A stretch of 64,000 bases of DNA, taken from Chlorokybus atmophyticus (Eukaryota; Streptophyta; Chlorokybophyceae; Chlorokybales; Chlorokybaceae). The notes under the pieces are model-generated. The model did no database searches. It saw only the letters and a program-made list of their open reading frames with translations, and was not told where the DNA came from. Both the position numbers and the translations under genes were made by a program. This document shows positions 36,101 to 45,158 of the stretch, piece by piece (within the stretch, counting starts at the first letter, position 1; each line of letters starts with the position of its first letter). Where the stretch lies: positions 1,060,708 through 1,124,707 of the forward strand of contig RHPI01002368.1 of the NCBI GenBank assembly GCA_009103225.1, in the 5' to 3' direction.

Positions 36101-36877
36101 CTCCGCTGTTGACCCTTCTGCCGCTGAACCTGCAGCGGCAACACCTGAACCTTGCTGCCGCTGCCGCTTTGTCCGCTTTGGTGTGGTTTGCTCCTTCGGG
36201 TAGAGGGGGATGTTGTTGTAATCGTGCTCAGCGTCATCCCAGAATTTCTTGTTCTGTGTAACAAGCGACAAGGTTAGCAACCAAGGCGTTGTAATGGCAT
36301 TTTTTTTCGCTAACAGTTGCATGCTGCATGTGCTTACAAATGCAAAGGCTCCAGTGTGATGCTTTCGCAGATACTCCTCGGTGACTCTCCGCACGTTGTC
36401 GACGGAAACTCTGCTTTGTTTGGGATGATTCAGGGCCTGCACGCCAACATATGCTTCACGTAAGTCAATTTTGCATAGTCTTTTGCCCAGATATCAGTTC
36501 ACTAGCATGCATACAACGTCTATGAGTCTACAAGTCTATAAGAACTAACGCACTTTCACAACATCACACGCACCCGTACTGCTTTGGAGAGAGAATCCCC
36601 CATCCGTCCCTTCAGCTCATCTGCTGTCTCCCTGCCGCCCTGGTTGGTTCGTCTGCGCATGTACCTGCAATATATCTGATGTGCAGGTGCTGCGCGATCT
36701 TTGCAGTCTTGGTGTGTGTGGTTTCTGGAAGCCCGTTGGACTTTAAATGGCCCGCCTTCACATTTGTTCTGCAGTAGGGACAGTGCCAATAGAAAGTCCG
36801 CTGGTGTGAAGGCTGCCTCCGAGTCTCCTCTGAAGTCGACGATGCCGCCGACACGGTAGGGATGTCATCATCCATGG
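33127..36877 (-). CDS. E1 gene 2: zinc-finger, SET-domain, coiled-coil protein (putative lysine methyltransferase)
   Basis: Opposed to gene 1. About eight exons can be traced: zinc-finger exon CPYCRTNVKAGH...H (about 36,877-36,580, one frameshift near 36,660), 36,436-36,340, an acidic NKKFWDDAEHD exon (36,255-35,852), 35,727-35,548, the SET exon (35,425-34,880), 34,723-34,524, 34,440-34,284 and a long last exon ending at 33127. The SET exon has IPGAGLGLFTCQPIKKGDRI (SET-N), DGHPQYGNIAGFLN...KPN (the NHSxxPN-like block) and DIAAGEELLMEYDP (SET-C), with no stop inside. The last exon is coiled coil, then Ala/Pro-rich, then GGDEPAGG repeats and an acidic tail. SET enzymes methylate lysines, usually on histones; the substrate here is unknown. 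Confidence 0.8.
33340..33450 (-). repeat. in-frame EPAGGDHH/EPAGGDE coding minisatellite in E1 gene 2
   Basis: Tandem 15-24-bp units (CACCTCCAGCAGGTTCAT on the plus strand) encode five or so EPAGG repeats in the C-terminal tail, keeping frame. Confidence 0.85.
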
Positions 36878-37331
36878 TGTTTCTCAGCTTGCTGATCTCT
36901 GCAACAACTTGCACTGGATAACACTCTTGTGCAACACAAGCCAGCACTCCGCTACCACACCTCTGCCAGCACCGCCAGAACTACCCTAGGCACACCAAAC
37001 ATCACGCTGCCGGCGGCGTGACAGGCGACCGCATAGGCCGCTCCGACGAACCCTAGGTCACAGGCGACCGTATAGGCCGCTCCGACGAACCCTAGGTCAC
37101 AGGCACTGGAAGTTGATTCATTTGGAAGTGTTTGTTGTCAGGTTCCGTCATTTAGAAGTTTTGTTCGCTCGCGCGTGCGTTGTGCGCATGTGTTGTGCGT
37201 TGTGCGCAGTATGACTTCGGCACTGGTTATCGCAGCTGCAATAAGTCGCGTGCTGTAGACTCTCGTGCTATAGACTGCTGTGTGAGCCTTTTGTCACCTG
37301 GAAGCTTAGGTGCTTTGTGCATAGTGTAACA

Positions 37332-39616
37332 ATGGTGACCGCAGTGCCTTCTGCCAGCCAAGTGTTCAACTGTGGCAACAACGGCCAGAAAACTGGGGAC
37401 AGGTTCCTGAGGGACAACTTTTCCTCTGTGCACCCCACCCATGTGCGAAACATGGACAAGTTCACCAACAAGCTCAAACAGTGGGAGCAAATCCCTGGTC
37501 CAGGTTGGAAGGAGGTGAATTTCGACAAGCGGAGCAAGGATCATGCAGCGCAGGCCAGCATTGCCAAGCTGGAGAGGTTCTGTGAGGAGTTAGAGCCGGA
37601 GCTGGAGCCTCTAGTGTTTGGGGAAGGCATAGAGCTCCGCATGTCCAGAGGTCAGTTGTTTTCTGTGAAGGTTTGCTCTGAATGCCTTGTGTGTAGATCG
37701 ATAACTGTTCAGGTGAAACTAGCCCATATTCATGCATATAGCAAGCTTTGCTAGCCCTCAAGCTGTTGTTGCTGCTGGTCAGTGTTGCCACTGTTGCAAG
37801 TCAGTTGATATCACGCTACTTGCCAAGTTGTCGCGTTACTTGATGGCTTGCTGTTCAGCTGAATTCAGCTAGTCTTCATGTATATCCAGCTGTTTTTACT
37901 ACTGGTTAGTGGTGCCACTGTTGGTCGGTTACTGTTTGTCAAGCTGGAACACTGGACAGTGCCTATGAGTCCTTAGGTCTCAGCAATGGATGGCATAAGT
38001 CGTAGACACTGGACAATGCCTATAAGTCCTTAGGTCTCAGCAATGGAACGCATACGTCGTAGACGCTGACAACAGTGCCTATGAGCATCTAGAAGCAATG
38101 GATTGCATAAGTAAACACTGGACAGTGCCTATGAGTCTTTAGGTCACAGCAATGGAGTGCATAAGTCGTAGACACTGGACAGTGCCTATGAGTCCTATGG
38201 TCTCAGCTATGGAAATGCATAAGTCGTAGAGTGTCTTGGACGGTGCCACCTTATGAGACCAAAGCAGCTTTTTGGACATGTGGACATCCTTATTACTTTT
38301 GCTTGGCAGAGCACATCCGGGCATATTTCATACAACGCCAATGGACTTATCGGAGGGGCGTTAAAGAAGAACGAGGTGAACGCCAAGGACAGTCCAGGGA
38401 GCAGCGGGTCCAGCTCCGTGCGCATGCTCGAGAAGCAGAGCGAACTGCCAAACATGGCACAGCTGCTCGTCGCCGGTCTGTAGGGTGGGGCAGAGTTTTC
38501 AGCCTTGACGATTACAGCCCTTCGCAAACAGTCGTTCTGTGGTGCCCCTTGAGCGACGGGCCCCTTCCAGATGACGTGCTGCGGGCTACTTGGCTCATAT
38601 TCAGGTAAGGACTGTGTGCGCGCATGTATGATTGCAACCATGAACTGTGACAACTCCACTAGAAGTGAAGCAAGCTGAATGTACAGCTGTTGTGTTGTGT
38701 TATCTAACACGATGCCTTTTCATGAGGTGCAGACATGCAGACGATTACGACCGAGACAAAGTCTTTGACGTCGATATGCAATCCTCAAGTCGTGAAGACC
38801 CATGTGTGCCCGTGGCCATTGCCACCATCCTCGAGATTGCCGAGGTGGATGAGCCCTGCCGCACATACAGCGTGCAGATCATTAATTGGCTGCCAGTGTT
38901 TTGCGTGGAGGACGACAGCGTGCGGCCGTTCATACCTATCAGGTCGCAAAGGCTCATGCATGGCAAGACACCGGATCATTACACACGCGCCGAGCTAGAG
39001 GTAAGTTGGTGATTGTCAGTCACGCACAGTCTATGCTTTTGTCACTGCATGTCATCAAGTGCGAGACGTGCGTCGCGTGTAGTTGGCTAAAGTGTGCACA
39101 TGTGAACCGCCTATGACACTGACAACTGATGAAGTGCAGAGCGTGACAGTTGAGTGGCCACTTATGTTCATGAGCCAGATGGGCACCTGCGTCTGTGAAA
39201 ACGGTGAATGCAGCTTCAATAGGCACGTCCGGATGGGGGAATGCCAGGCGAGAGTACTTGAAGAACTGAACACCAATGCGCAGCAAGATGATCAGGTTTG
39301 TCAGCTATGTGCGCGCAATTTCTTGTTTCAAGTGCTTTCTGGTTGTGCTGATGATGTGCCCATGCAGGACCACGAGGTTTCAGTGGATGATGAGAAGCTG
39401 GAGATGCTGGCGGCTGTGTGCTGTGGCACTGAGCAAACACCTACTAGGGCGCAGGTTGGCCGGCAATGGGAATTCTGGCGGAAGAAGCAGGTGGCGCTGA
39501 TGGAGAGCGTGGCACCTCTTCCCTTTCGAGACCAGGCCCGGATGGACAGCATTCCAACACAGCGTATCATGCAAGCGGTTGTGCAGTTTGCAATGAAGAA
39601 GAAGTGGCTGGGCTGA
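37332..39616 (+). CDS. E1 gene 3: conserved element protein of unknown function, five exons
   Basis: Exons: 37332-37651, about 38240-38604, 38733-39000, 39140-39295 and 39368-39616, with GT-AG borders. Exon 1 ends with CEELEPELEPLVFGEGIEL. Exon 2 has WTVPPYETKAAFWTCGH and, after an apparent frameshift, VVLWCPLSDGPLPDDVLRA. Exon 3 has VAIATILEIAEVDEPCRTY. Exon 4 is Cys-rich (GTCVCENGECSF). Exon 5 ends PTQRIMQAVVQFAMKKKW. E2 carries a recognisable homologue with the same exon order (61432-63330). I assign no fold. Its presence in both copies argues that it serves the element. The exon 2 frame is broken in this copy. Confidence 0.65.
37944..38235 (-). repeat. 57-bp E1 satellite, array 4, inverted (first intron of gene 3)
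   Basis: About five diverged units (ACTGGACAGTGCCTATGAG) lie in the intron 37652-38239. Orientation is opposite to the three arrays in gene 1, so the arrays face each other across the element. Confidence 0.9.
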
Positions 39617-40340
39617 GACCCAACGCAGGGTGGTCAGCTGGGCTGGATAAACACGAGGAAACGGCCAGGTATGTTTTGAGCTTATAGACCGCTCATAGGC
39701 TTGGTAGCTGTGACCAATGCACAGTGTCACAATGCAGTCTATAGGGTATGCTCGTAAGCTGGTAAGCTGTAAGCTAATAGTGCCATGTACGAGCAGTCTG
39801 GTCTCTGTGCATGTGATTTTACACATTCGCCACTCATTGTGCATTCAGGCATGCCGGATGAAGTGAAACGCCTGAGCCCAAGAGGTTCCGCTTCATGGGG
39901 CGATGGGAGCCAAGCAGGACGGCATCCTCCAAATGATAGGTATCAGAGATGTGCAAAGTTGCAACTGTTGCATGTTGCTGCTGTTACGTGTCTATACTTT
40001 AAGAAATGTACATTGTGTTCTACAGTTGCGGTGTTGCTCATATGCAGTGTGCGCAGTGTCTACGACAATCTGTTGTTGGCGCACGCGGCGTGCACTCGTT
40101 CATCTGAAAGGCCGTCTACATTTGCAAGTATGGAGCAGAGTATGGAACAGAAGGAACGTGTGCGTGCAGTGCCGAGATCACGTGGTGTGCGCAGCATGCG
40201 CTCAGTCTCATCATAGGCAGGCTATGAGCGCTGGTGATCTTAGTAGCTATGAGAACACTGCTGTAGTTAGCATAGATGTTTGACACTTTGCAGGTCTCGC
40301 TGATTGCCAGACACGCACTATATAATAGAATGGGTTACCG
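39617..40340 (+). other. E1 region between gene 3 and the right subterminal repeats
   Basis: No secure gene. A short open stretch MPDEVKRLSPRGSASWG after a TTCAG acceptor (39,850) may be a further exon. CTATGA/TCATAG motifs recur at 39,680-39,740 and 40,205-40,225. Confidence 0.4.
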
Positions 40341-40349
40341 TGAATTGCT

Positions 40350-40910
40350 GGTGCATGGGTCATAGACCAGCATTGGTGCAGGATGTCAGCGGGTGTCGTG
40401 CACCAATGCTGGTCCCAAATTGCAAGCATGGACCAATGCAGTGAGATTTGGCTGGTATAAAGAAATGGTTGGGTGTGGACCAGGCATGGTCCCGCCAGCA
40501 AAGCCATGGTTGGTCCCACTAGTCGGGACCATCCTTGCAGACCATCTGGGCTAGACATTAAGATACAAGTAGACCATGCATGGTCCCACAGTGCGAACCA
40601 AGGATGGTCCTGCTACTCGGGACCAGTAGTGGTGATGCTTTTGACAGAACTGTGCCAAGAGCGGACCATCCTTGGTGCATGCAGCAACACGCATGGCAGA
40701 CCAGCATTAGTCCCATTGCGCTCGTCATGATAACAGCAACCAGGGCTGGCCCGGTTTTTTGGGGGACCGTGGGACAATTACGTACTGTTTGGACCAGCCC
40801 TGGTCCCCGCGTGCAGACCAAGGCGGGCGACCCTGGCCCGGACCCCAAGCCGCCCGGGCGTTTTGGCCCTGGTCCGTACGTGCGGACCAGGGCTGGTCCG
40901 CGGAAAAAAT
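40350..40910. repeat. E1 right subterminal repeat region
   Basis: Many GGACCAxxxTGGTCC dyads, for example GACCATGCATGGTCC (40,573), GACCAGCATTGGTGC and GGACCAGCCCTGGTCC (40,790), mirror the left end. They become GC-richer towards the terminus. Confidence 0.8.
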
Positions 40911-41429
40911 TCCGTGTGATACCTCTGCGTTTCAGCGTCTTGTGCTCTCTGTATCGAACATGACTGAGGAGGAGCAGCTGGACCGCTACACGCGCGGGTT
41001 GAAGACTCTTTGTCGCAAGGAAGTTGAGCTTCATGACGCCAAGACTCTCGCGGAGGCCATTCGCATTGCTGAGCGCACGGACGTGTTGTACTTCAAGGGG
41101 GCTGCCAAAAACACTAATCGTGGACATTACAATCACTTCCGTGGAGGTTCGTATCGCTCATACGCATCTGTTGGGGCTGGTTTGGGAGCTGCAGCAGCTC
41201 AGGGGGCTGGCTTGGGGCCAACTCCAATGGAATTGGGTGCGCTCCACGTTGCTATGAAGGCCCCAAAGGGTCGGGAGGCTGCCAAGGCTGTTCGGAAGTG
41301 CTGGGAGTGCTCTTCTGCTGATCACGCGCGCTCCAACTGCCCTATCTATAAGGCAAAGTCTGCTGCACATGCCCGCAACGCTCGCAGCGGTGGACGCGTG
41401 AACATGGTGGAGGAGGAGATGTTGCAGCC

Positions 41430-41474
41430 GGGAAACGGCTCACCTCAGTAGCTGGAGAGGCTCCTGCTGAGGTG
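41430..41474 (+). promoter_or_regulatory. -1 ribosomal frameshift signal joining gypsy gag and pol
   Basis: The heptamer GGGAAAC (41430-41436) sits in gag phase as G GGA AAC. Four bases later an 8-bp stem pairs CACCTCAG (41441-41448) with CTGAGGTG (41467-41474), with an inner GGAG/CTCC hairpin. The gag TAG is 13 bases after the heptamer, and pol is open in exactly the -1 frame from 41436. All elements of a canonical signal are present. Confidence 0.8.
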
Positions 41475-44400
41475 GTGATGCAGCCTCACTATGATGTTGA
41501 ATGTCCAGCGGCTGGCGTGGAAGCGTTGTTGACGGTTGGCGGCATGTGCGCAACGGCAACGCAAAGCGGTATGGTTCGAGTGCCCGACAAGGCGAGGCAG
41601 CTGTTGGGAGTCATGGCTCTGATCCGTGAGGGCAATGGGCCATGGATGGAGTGCAAGATGCTGGTGGATTGCGGCGCGAACAGCAATTTCATGAGTCGTG
41701 AGGTTGCGCGTCGGCACAAGTGGTTGTCATGGGCAAATGCCGGCTCGGTGGCTCTAGCGGACGGCTATGCGCCAGCAGGAGGAGCTTCCAAGCAAAGCAA
41801 AGAGCTTGAAATGCACGTGGGGATGATGAAGGATCGCCTACGGTTTTGCTGCATCGAGCTGAACAACGGCTTTGATGGCATTTTGGGGCTGCCTTGGCTT
41901 TGGTCACATAACCCCGCCATTGATTGGAGGAAGCGGGTGCTCACTACCCCGGAAGCTGGTGGTGAGGTTTTGATGTGCTTCAATGCTTCAATGCAAGGCG
42001 CGTGTGTGGTTCAAGAGCGTGTGAGCTGCGTCGAGGCTGCTAGCAATGTGCTGCATGCGCGTGACGCGCACGACACGACGGCGCGCCAGCAAGCTGCACC
42101 ACAACATGCTTCTAGCTCAAGGGGAGGGGTTCCAGAGCTGGTGTCACAAGTTTCTAAGACCAAGATGGAGCAGATCTGGTCCGGGAACAATGTGAAGGAT
42201 GCATGGCTGTGCATGGTGCGTGAGACACCTCCCAAGTCGGACTTGGAGCTGGTCGGCACTGGTTCGGAGAGTTCGAAGGACCCCGAGGTGCAGAGGTTGC
42301 TTGAAGAGTTCAAAGACGTCATGGTGGATGGGCTACCAGCTGGTCTGCCACCCACGCGAAGTGTTGATCACCGTGTGGAACTGATAGAGGGCGTGCACAA
42401 GCCGCCGTACCGACCAGTGTACAAGTTGTCTCCGGCTGAACTCGAAGAGGCGAGGAGCCAAGTCGAGGACCTTCCACAACGTGGGTACATCAGGCACAGC
42501 AAGTTTCCTTACGGTGCACCTATCCTATTTGTACGTAAGAAGAGCGGAGCCTTGCGCATGTGCATCGACCATCGGCCACTCAACAACATCACCAAGAAGA
42601 ATGTGTTCCCTTTGCCACGCATTGATGAGTTGTTGGAGCAGCTCGAGGGTGCTGAGTTCTTCTCAAGCTTGGACCTAGCCGGTGGCTACCATCAGATCCG
42701 TGTTGCGCTCGAAGACGTTGAGAAGACGGCTTTCAATACTCGCTATGGCCACTATGAGTGGTTGGTGAGGTCTTTTGGTATGACAAATGCTCCGGCAACC
42801 TTTCAAACCTTGATGAATGAGATCTTTGCTGATCTGATTGGCAAGGGCGTGCTAGTGTACCTCGACGACATCCTTGTGTACACAAAGAGCAAGAGAGAGC
42901 ACGTGGCATTGCTACACGAGGTGATGCAGCGTTTACGTACACACAAGTTGTTTGCTCAGCTCAACAAGTGCCGCTTCTTGCTTGAAGAGGTAGAATACCT
43001 TGGCCACATTGTATCCAAGCAAGGAATCAAGGCAGATCCAAGGAAGCTTGCCGCGGTGCGCGATTGGGCTGCCCCGAAGGACATGAAGGGTGTCATGTCG
43101 TTCTTAGGGCTTGCCGGCTACTATCGTAAGTTTGTAAAGGGCTTTTCGCACTTGGCGGCACCATTGACGGCATTGTTGAGGAAGGGGGTGGCTTGGAGCT
43201 GGTCGGAGGCTGCAACAAAGGCATTTTCCGACTTGAAAGAGGCCCTGACATCGGGTCCCGTGCTGCTGCATCCCAACATGCAATTGCCCTTTGTGGTGGC
43301 GTGTGATGCGTCCGACAAGGCTATTGGGGCTGTTTTGCAGCAGGATCACGGTAACGGCTTGCAACCGGTGGCCTATTTCAGCAAGAAGATGAGCGGGGCT
43401 GAGCTCAACTACCCCGTTCATAAGAAGGAATTGCTGGCGCAGGTGCTAGCGCTACGGCAATGGCGTTGTTTCCTTGAAGGCAAGCGGTTCACACTTGAGA
43501 CGGACCACTCGCCATTAAGGTACCTTCAAACGCAGCCTCACCTCTCACGGCGGCAAGCTCGTTGGCTCGAGTTCTTCCAACTCTTCGACTTTGAAGTGAA
43601 GTACAAGCCGGGCTCTTCAAATAAGGTTGCGGACGCATTAAGCCGTCAACTCAACGCGCTTGAAACGGTGGTGCAAGTGCAGCCCAAGTGGCTTGACCAG
43701 ATCCGTGCCTTATTGCATGAGGACGCGGTGGGGGAGAAGACCATTGAGGCGTTGGAGAATGGGACTGAACATAGCGGCCTTTGGGCATTGAAGGACGGGC
43801 TGCTATGGCATGGCGATCGCATGTATATACCCAACATTGCGCACATGCGCGTGGCATTGATGAAGGAAGCGCATGATGTGCCAATGGCTGGTCATCAAGG
43901 GCTGGAACGGACACTAGCCTTGTTGAAACTGAAATTGTTCTGGTCGGAGATGCATCGTGACGTTAAGGACTATGTGGCATTGTGCGACACTTGTCAAAGG
44001 GTGAAGGCGAGCAATCAACGCGCCAGTGGGCTGCTCCAACCATTGCCGATACCTTTGACGAAGTGGGAGCAAGTTGCTCTCGACTTCATCACGGGGCTGC
44101 CACGGACACGTGAAGGGCATGATGCTATCTTGGTGTTTGTGGACAAGACTAGCAAAATGGTGCGATTGGCGCCATGTACGGAGACTTGCACAGCTCCCGA
44201 GGCTGCCAAGTTGTTCATCAAGCATGTGGTGCGCTCTCATGGCCTTCCAAAAAGCATTATCAGTGATAGAGACCCGCGGTTTACTGGCAACTTTTGGAGA
44301 GCTCTCCACGCAACTCTAGGCACGAGCTTGAAGTTCAGCACCGCGTACCACCCCGAAACGGACGGCCAAACGGAGCGCGCCAACCGCGTCATCAAAGACA

Positions 44401-44954
44401 TGCTACGGTGCTATGTGAACAGCCGCCAAAACAATTGGGGAGACATGCTGGAGCTGATTGAGTTCACTATTAACAACCACAAGAGTGCAAGCACGGGCGT
44501 GACACCTTTCCTTATGAACTATGGGCAACATCCATTGACGCCATTGATGGCGTGGGTGCCTAGCATGCAAAGTTCAGATGTGGAGGCCGTGGACGGCTTT
44601 CTTGAAAGGTGTGCCGACATTACCAAGGCAGCTCGAGAGGCTCTGCTTGTGGCGCAAATCCGGCAAAAGCAATACGCCGATGCGCGTCGCAAGGATGTTG
44701 TGTTCGAGGAGGGTGACCTTGTAATGCTTTCAACCAAGCATGTGCAGCTGGTCACGGGGGTGCGCAAGCTGAGTGAGCGATGGTTTGGGCCCTTTAAAGT
44801 GATCAAGGTCATCTCGAAGGTGGCCTACAAGCTGGAGCTGCCCAATACCATGCATGTGCACCCTGTTTTTCATGTCTCGCTTCTTAAAGGTTATCGAGGG
44901 GAGCCACCAGCTCGTCCGCCTCCAGATGTGGTTCGTGAAGGTGAGGCTGAGTGA
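41436..44954 (+). CDS. gypsy pol polyprotein (protease, RT, RNase H, integrase)
   Basis: It is entered by -1 frameshift; the first ATG is at 41478. About 1,170 residues are uninterrupted. Protease has LVDCGANSNF (DCG in place of DSG/DTG). RT has YRPVYKLSP, RHSKFPYGAPILFV and the catalytic YLDDILVY (about 42,859). RNase H has VACDASDKAIGAVLQQ and NKVADALSR. Integrase has an HHCC zinc domain (AGHQG...CDTCQRVK), then the D,D,E core in ALDFITGLP, SDRDPRFTG and HPETDGQTERANR. The C-terminal GPFKVIKVIS...VHPVFHVSLLK box precedes the chromodomain. A TGA at 44952-44954 ends it early. Confidence 0.95.
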   Translation, partial: RLTSVAGEAPAEVVMQPHYDVECPAAGVEALLTVGGMCATATQSGMVRVPDKARQLLGVMALIREGNGPWMECKMLVDCGANSNFMSREVARRHKWLSWANAGSVALADGYAPAGGASKQSKELEMHVGMMKDRLRFCCIELNNGFDGILGLPWLWSHNPAIDWRKRVLTTPEAGGEVLMCFNASMQGACVVQERVSCVEAASNVLHARDAHDTTARQQAAPQHASSSRGGVPELVSQVSKTKMEQIWSGNNVKDAWLCMVRETPPKSDLELVGTGSESSKDPEVQRLLEEFKDVMVDGLPAGLPPTRSVDHRVELIEGVHKPPYRPVYKLSPAELEEARSQVEDLPQRGYIRHSKFPYGAPILFVRKKSGALRMCIDHRPLNNITKKNVFPLPRIDELLEQLEGAEFFSSLDLAGGYHQIRVALEDVEKTAFNTRYGHYEWLVRSFGMTNAPATFQTLMNEIFADLIGKGVLVYLDDILVYTKSKREHVALLHEVMQRLRTHKLFAQLNKCRFLLEEVEYLGHIVSKQGIKADPRKLAAVRDWAAPKDMKGVMSFLGLAGYYRKFVKGFSHLAAPLTALLRKGVAWSWSEAATKAFSDLKEALTSGPVLLHPNMQLPFVVACDASDKAIGAVLQQDHGNGLQPVAYFSKKMSGAELNYPVHKKELLAQVLALRQWRCFLEGKRFTLETDHSPLRYLQTQPHLSRRQARWLEFFQLFDFEVKYKPGSSNKVADALSRQLNALETVVQVQPKWLDQIRALLHEDAVGEKTIEALENGTEHSGLWALKDGLLWHGDRMYIPNIAHMRVALMKEAHDVPMAGHQGLERTLALLKLKLFWSEMHRDVKDYVALCDTCQRVKASNQRASGLLQPLPIPLTKWEQVALDFITGLPRTREGHDAILVFVDKTSKMVRLAPCTETCTAPEAAKLFIKHVVRSHGLPKSIISDRDPRFTGNFWRALHATLGTSLKFSTAYHPETDGQTERANRVIKDMLRCYVNSRQNNWGDMLELIEFTINNHKSASTGVTPFLMNYGQHPLTPLMAWVPSMQSSDVEAVDGFLERCADITKAAREALLVAQIRQKQYADARRKDVVFEEGDLVMLSTKHVQLVTGVRKLSERWFGPFKVIKVISKVAYKLELPNTMHVHPVFHVSLLKGYRGEPPARPPPDVVREGEAE

Positions 44955-45158
44955 GAAGTGGAAGCAATTGTCACGGACAAGCTGATCCGAGGCGTGCGCA
45001 AGTATTTAGTGAAGTGGCGTGGTTATCCAATGCACGAGGCGACATATGAGCCCGAGGAGAGCTTTACCAATGCCAAACAGGTCTTGCAAGACTACAAGGC
45101 CAGAGGAGGCAGTCGTCAGCTTCGAGGACGAAGCTCCCCCGGGGGGGAAGGGGTGTAA
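44955..45158 (+). CDS. gypsy chromodomain (C-terminal end of pol, after a stop codon)
   Basis: It continues in the pol frame directly after the TGA, as EVEAIVTDKLIRG and YLVKWRGYP, then TYEPEESF. This is the chromodomain fold that marks chromoviruses and directs integration to modified histones. Its stop TAA lies in the first bases of the 3' LTR. One nonsense change (or recoding) separates it from integrase. Confidence 0.9.
   Translation, partial: EVEAIVTDKLIRGVRKYLVKWRGYPMHEATYEPEESFTNAKQVLQDYKARGGSRQLRGRSSPGGEGV
45141..45153 (+). other. gypsy polypurine tract
   Basis: GGGGGGGAAGGGG abuts the 3' LTR; it is the plus-strand primer site. Confidence 0.9.

Larger units (their letters stand above)
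27401..40929. mobile_element. E1: 13.5-kb CACTA-like DNA transposon encoding a transposase, a SET-domain protein and a third protein
   Basis: The insert interrupts gypsy gag between TTT (27398-27400) and TTT (40930-40932); a 3-bp duplication is the CACTA-superfamily norm. Both ends are packed with GGACCA/TGGTCC dyads, like the subterminal binding repeats of CACTA elements. The shared terminal motif is short (CGCGGACCAG near 27,408 and reversed near 40,896), and about 20 bp at the right end have no left counterpart, so the exact termini are uncertain. It carries three spliced genes (plus, minus, plus), whose homologues recur in the same order in E2. Gene 1 contains stops, so this copy is probably immobile. 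Confidence 0.8.
26873..41451 (+). pseudogene. gypsy gag, split by E1 (26873-27400 and 40930-41451)
   Basis: The N-terminal half has a leucine-rich helical start (TAA at 26966-26968 interrupts it; an ATG at 26996 follows), then the retrotransposon gag core with WVFAVSTWLK and ALVWWRHR. It stops at the codon TTT at 27398-27400. The C-terminal half resumes in frame with TTT CAG at 40930 (FQRLVLSVSNMTEEEQ), then GLKTLCRKEVEL and a CCHC knuckle CWECSSADHARSNC. The stop is TAG at 41449-41451. The knuckle and spacing match chromovirus gag. It is inactivated by E1. Confidence 0.9.

Noticed and set aside
33127-36877. Treating the SET gene as a host gene that E1 merely landed next to
   Set aside because: A homologue occurs in E2 at the same place and orientation between genes 1 and 3, and E1 lies as one block inside a gypsy gag.
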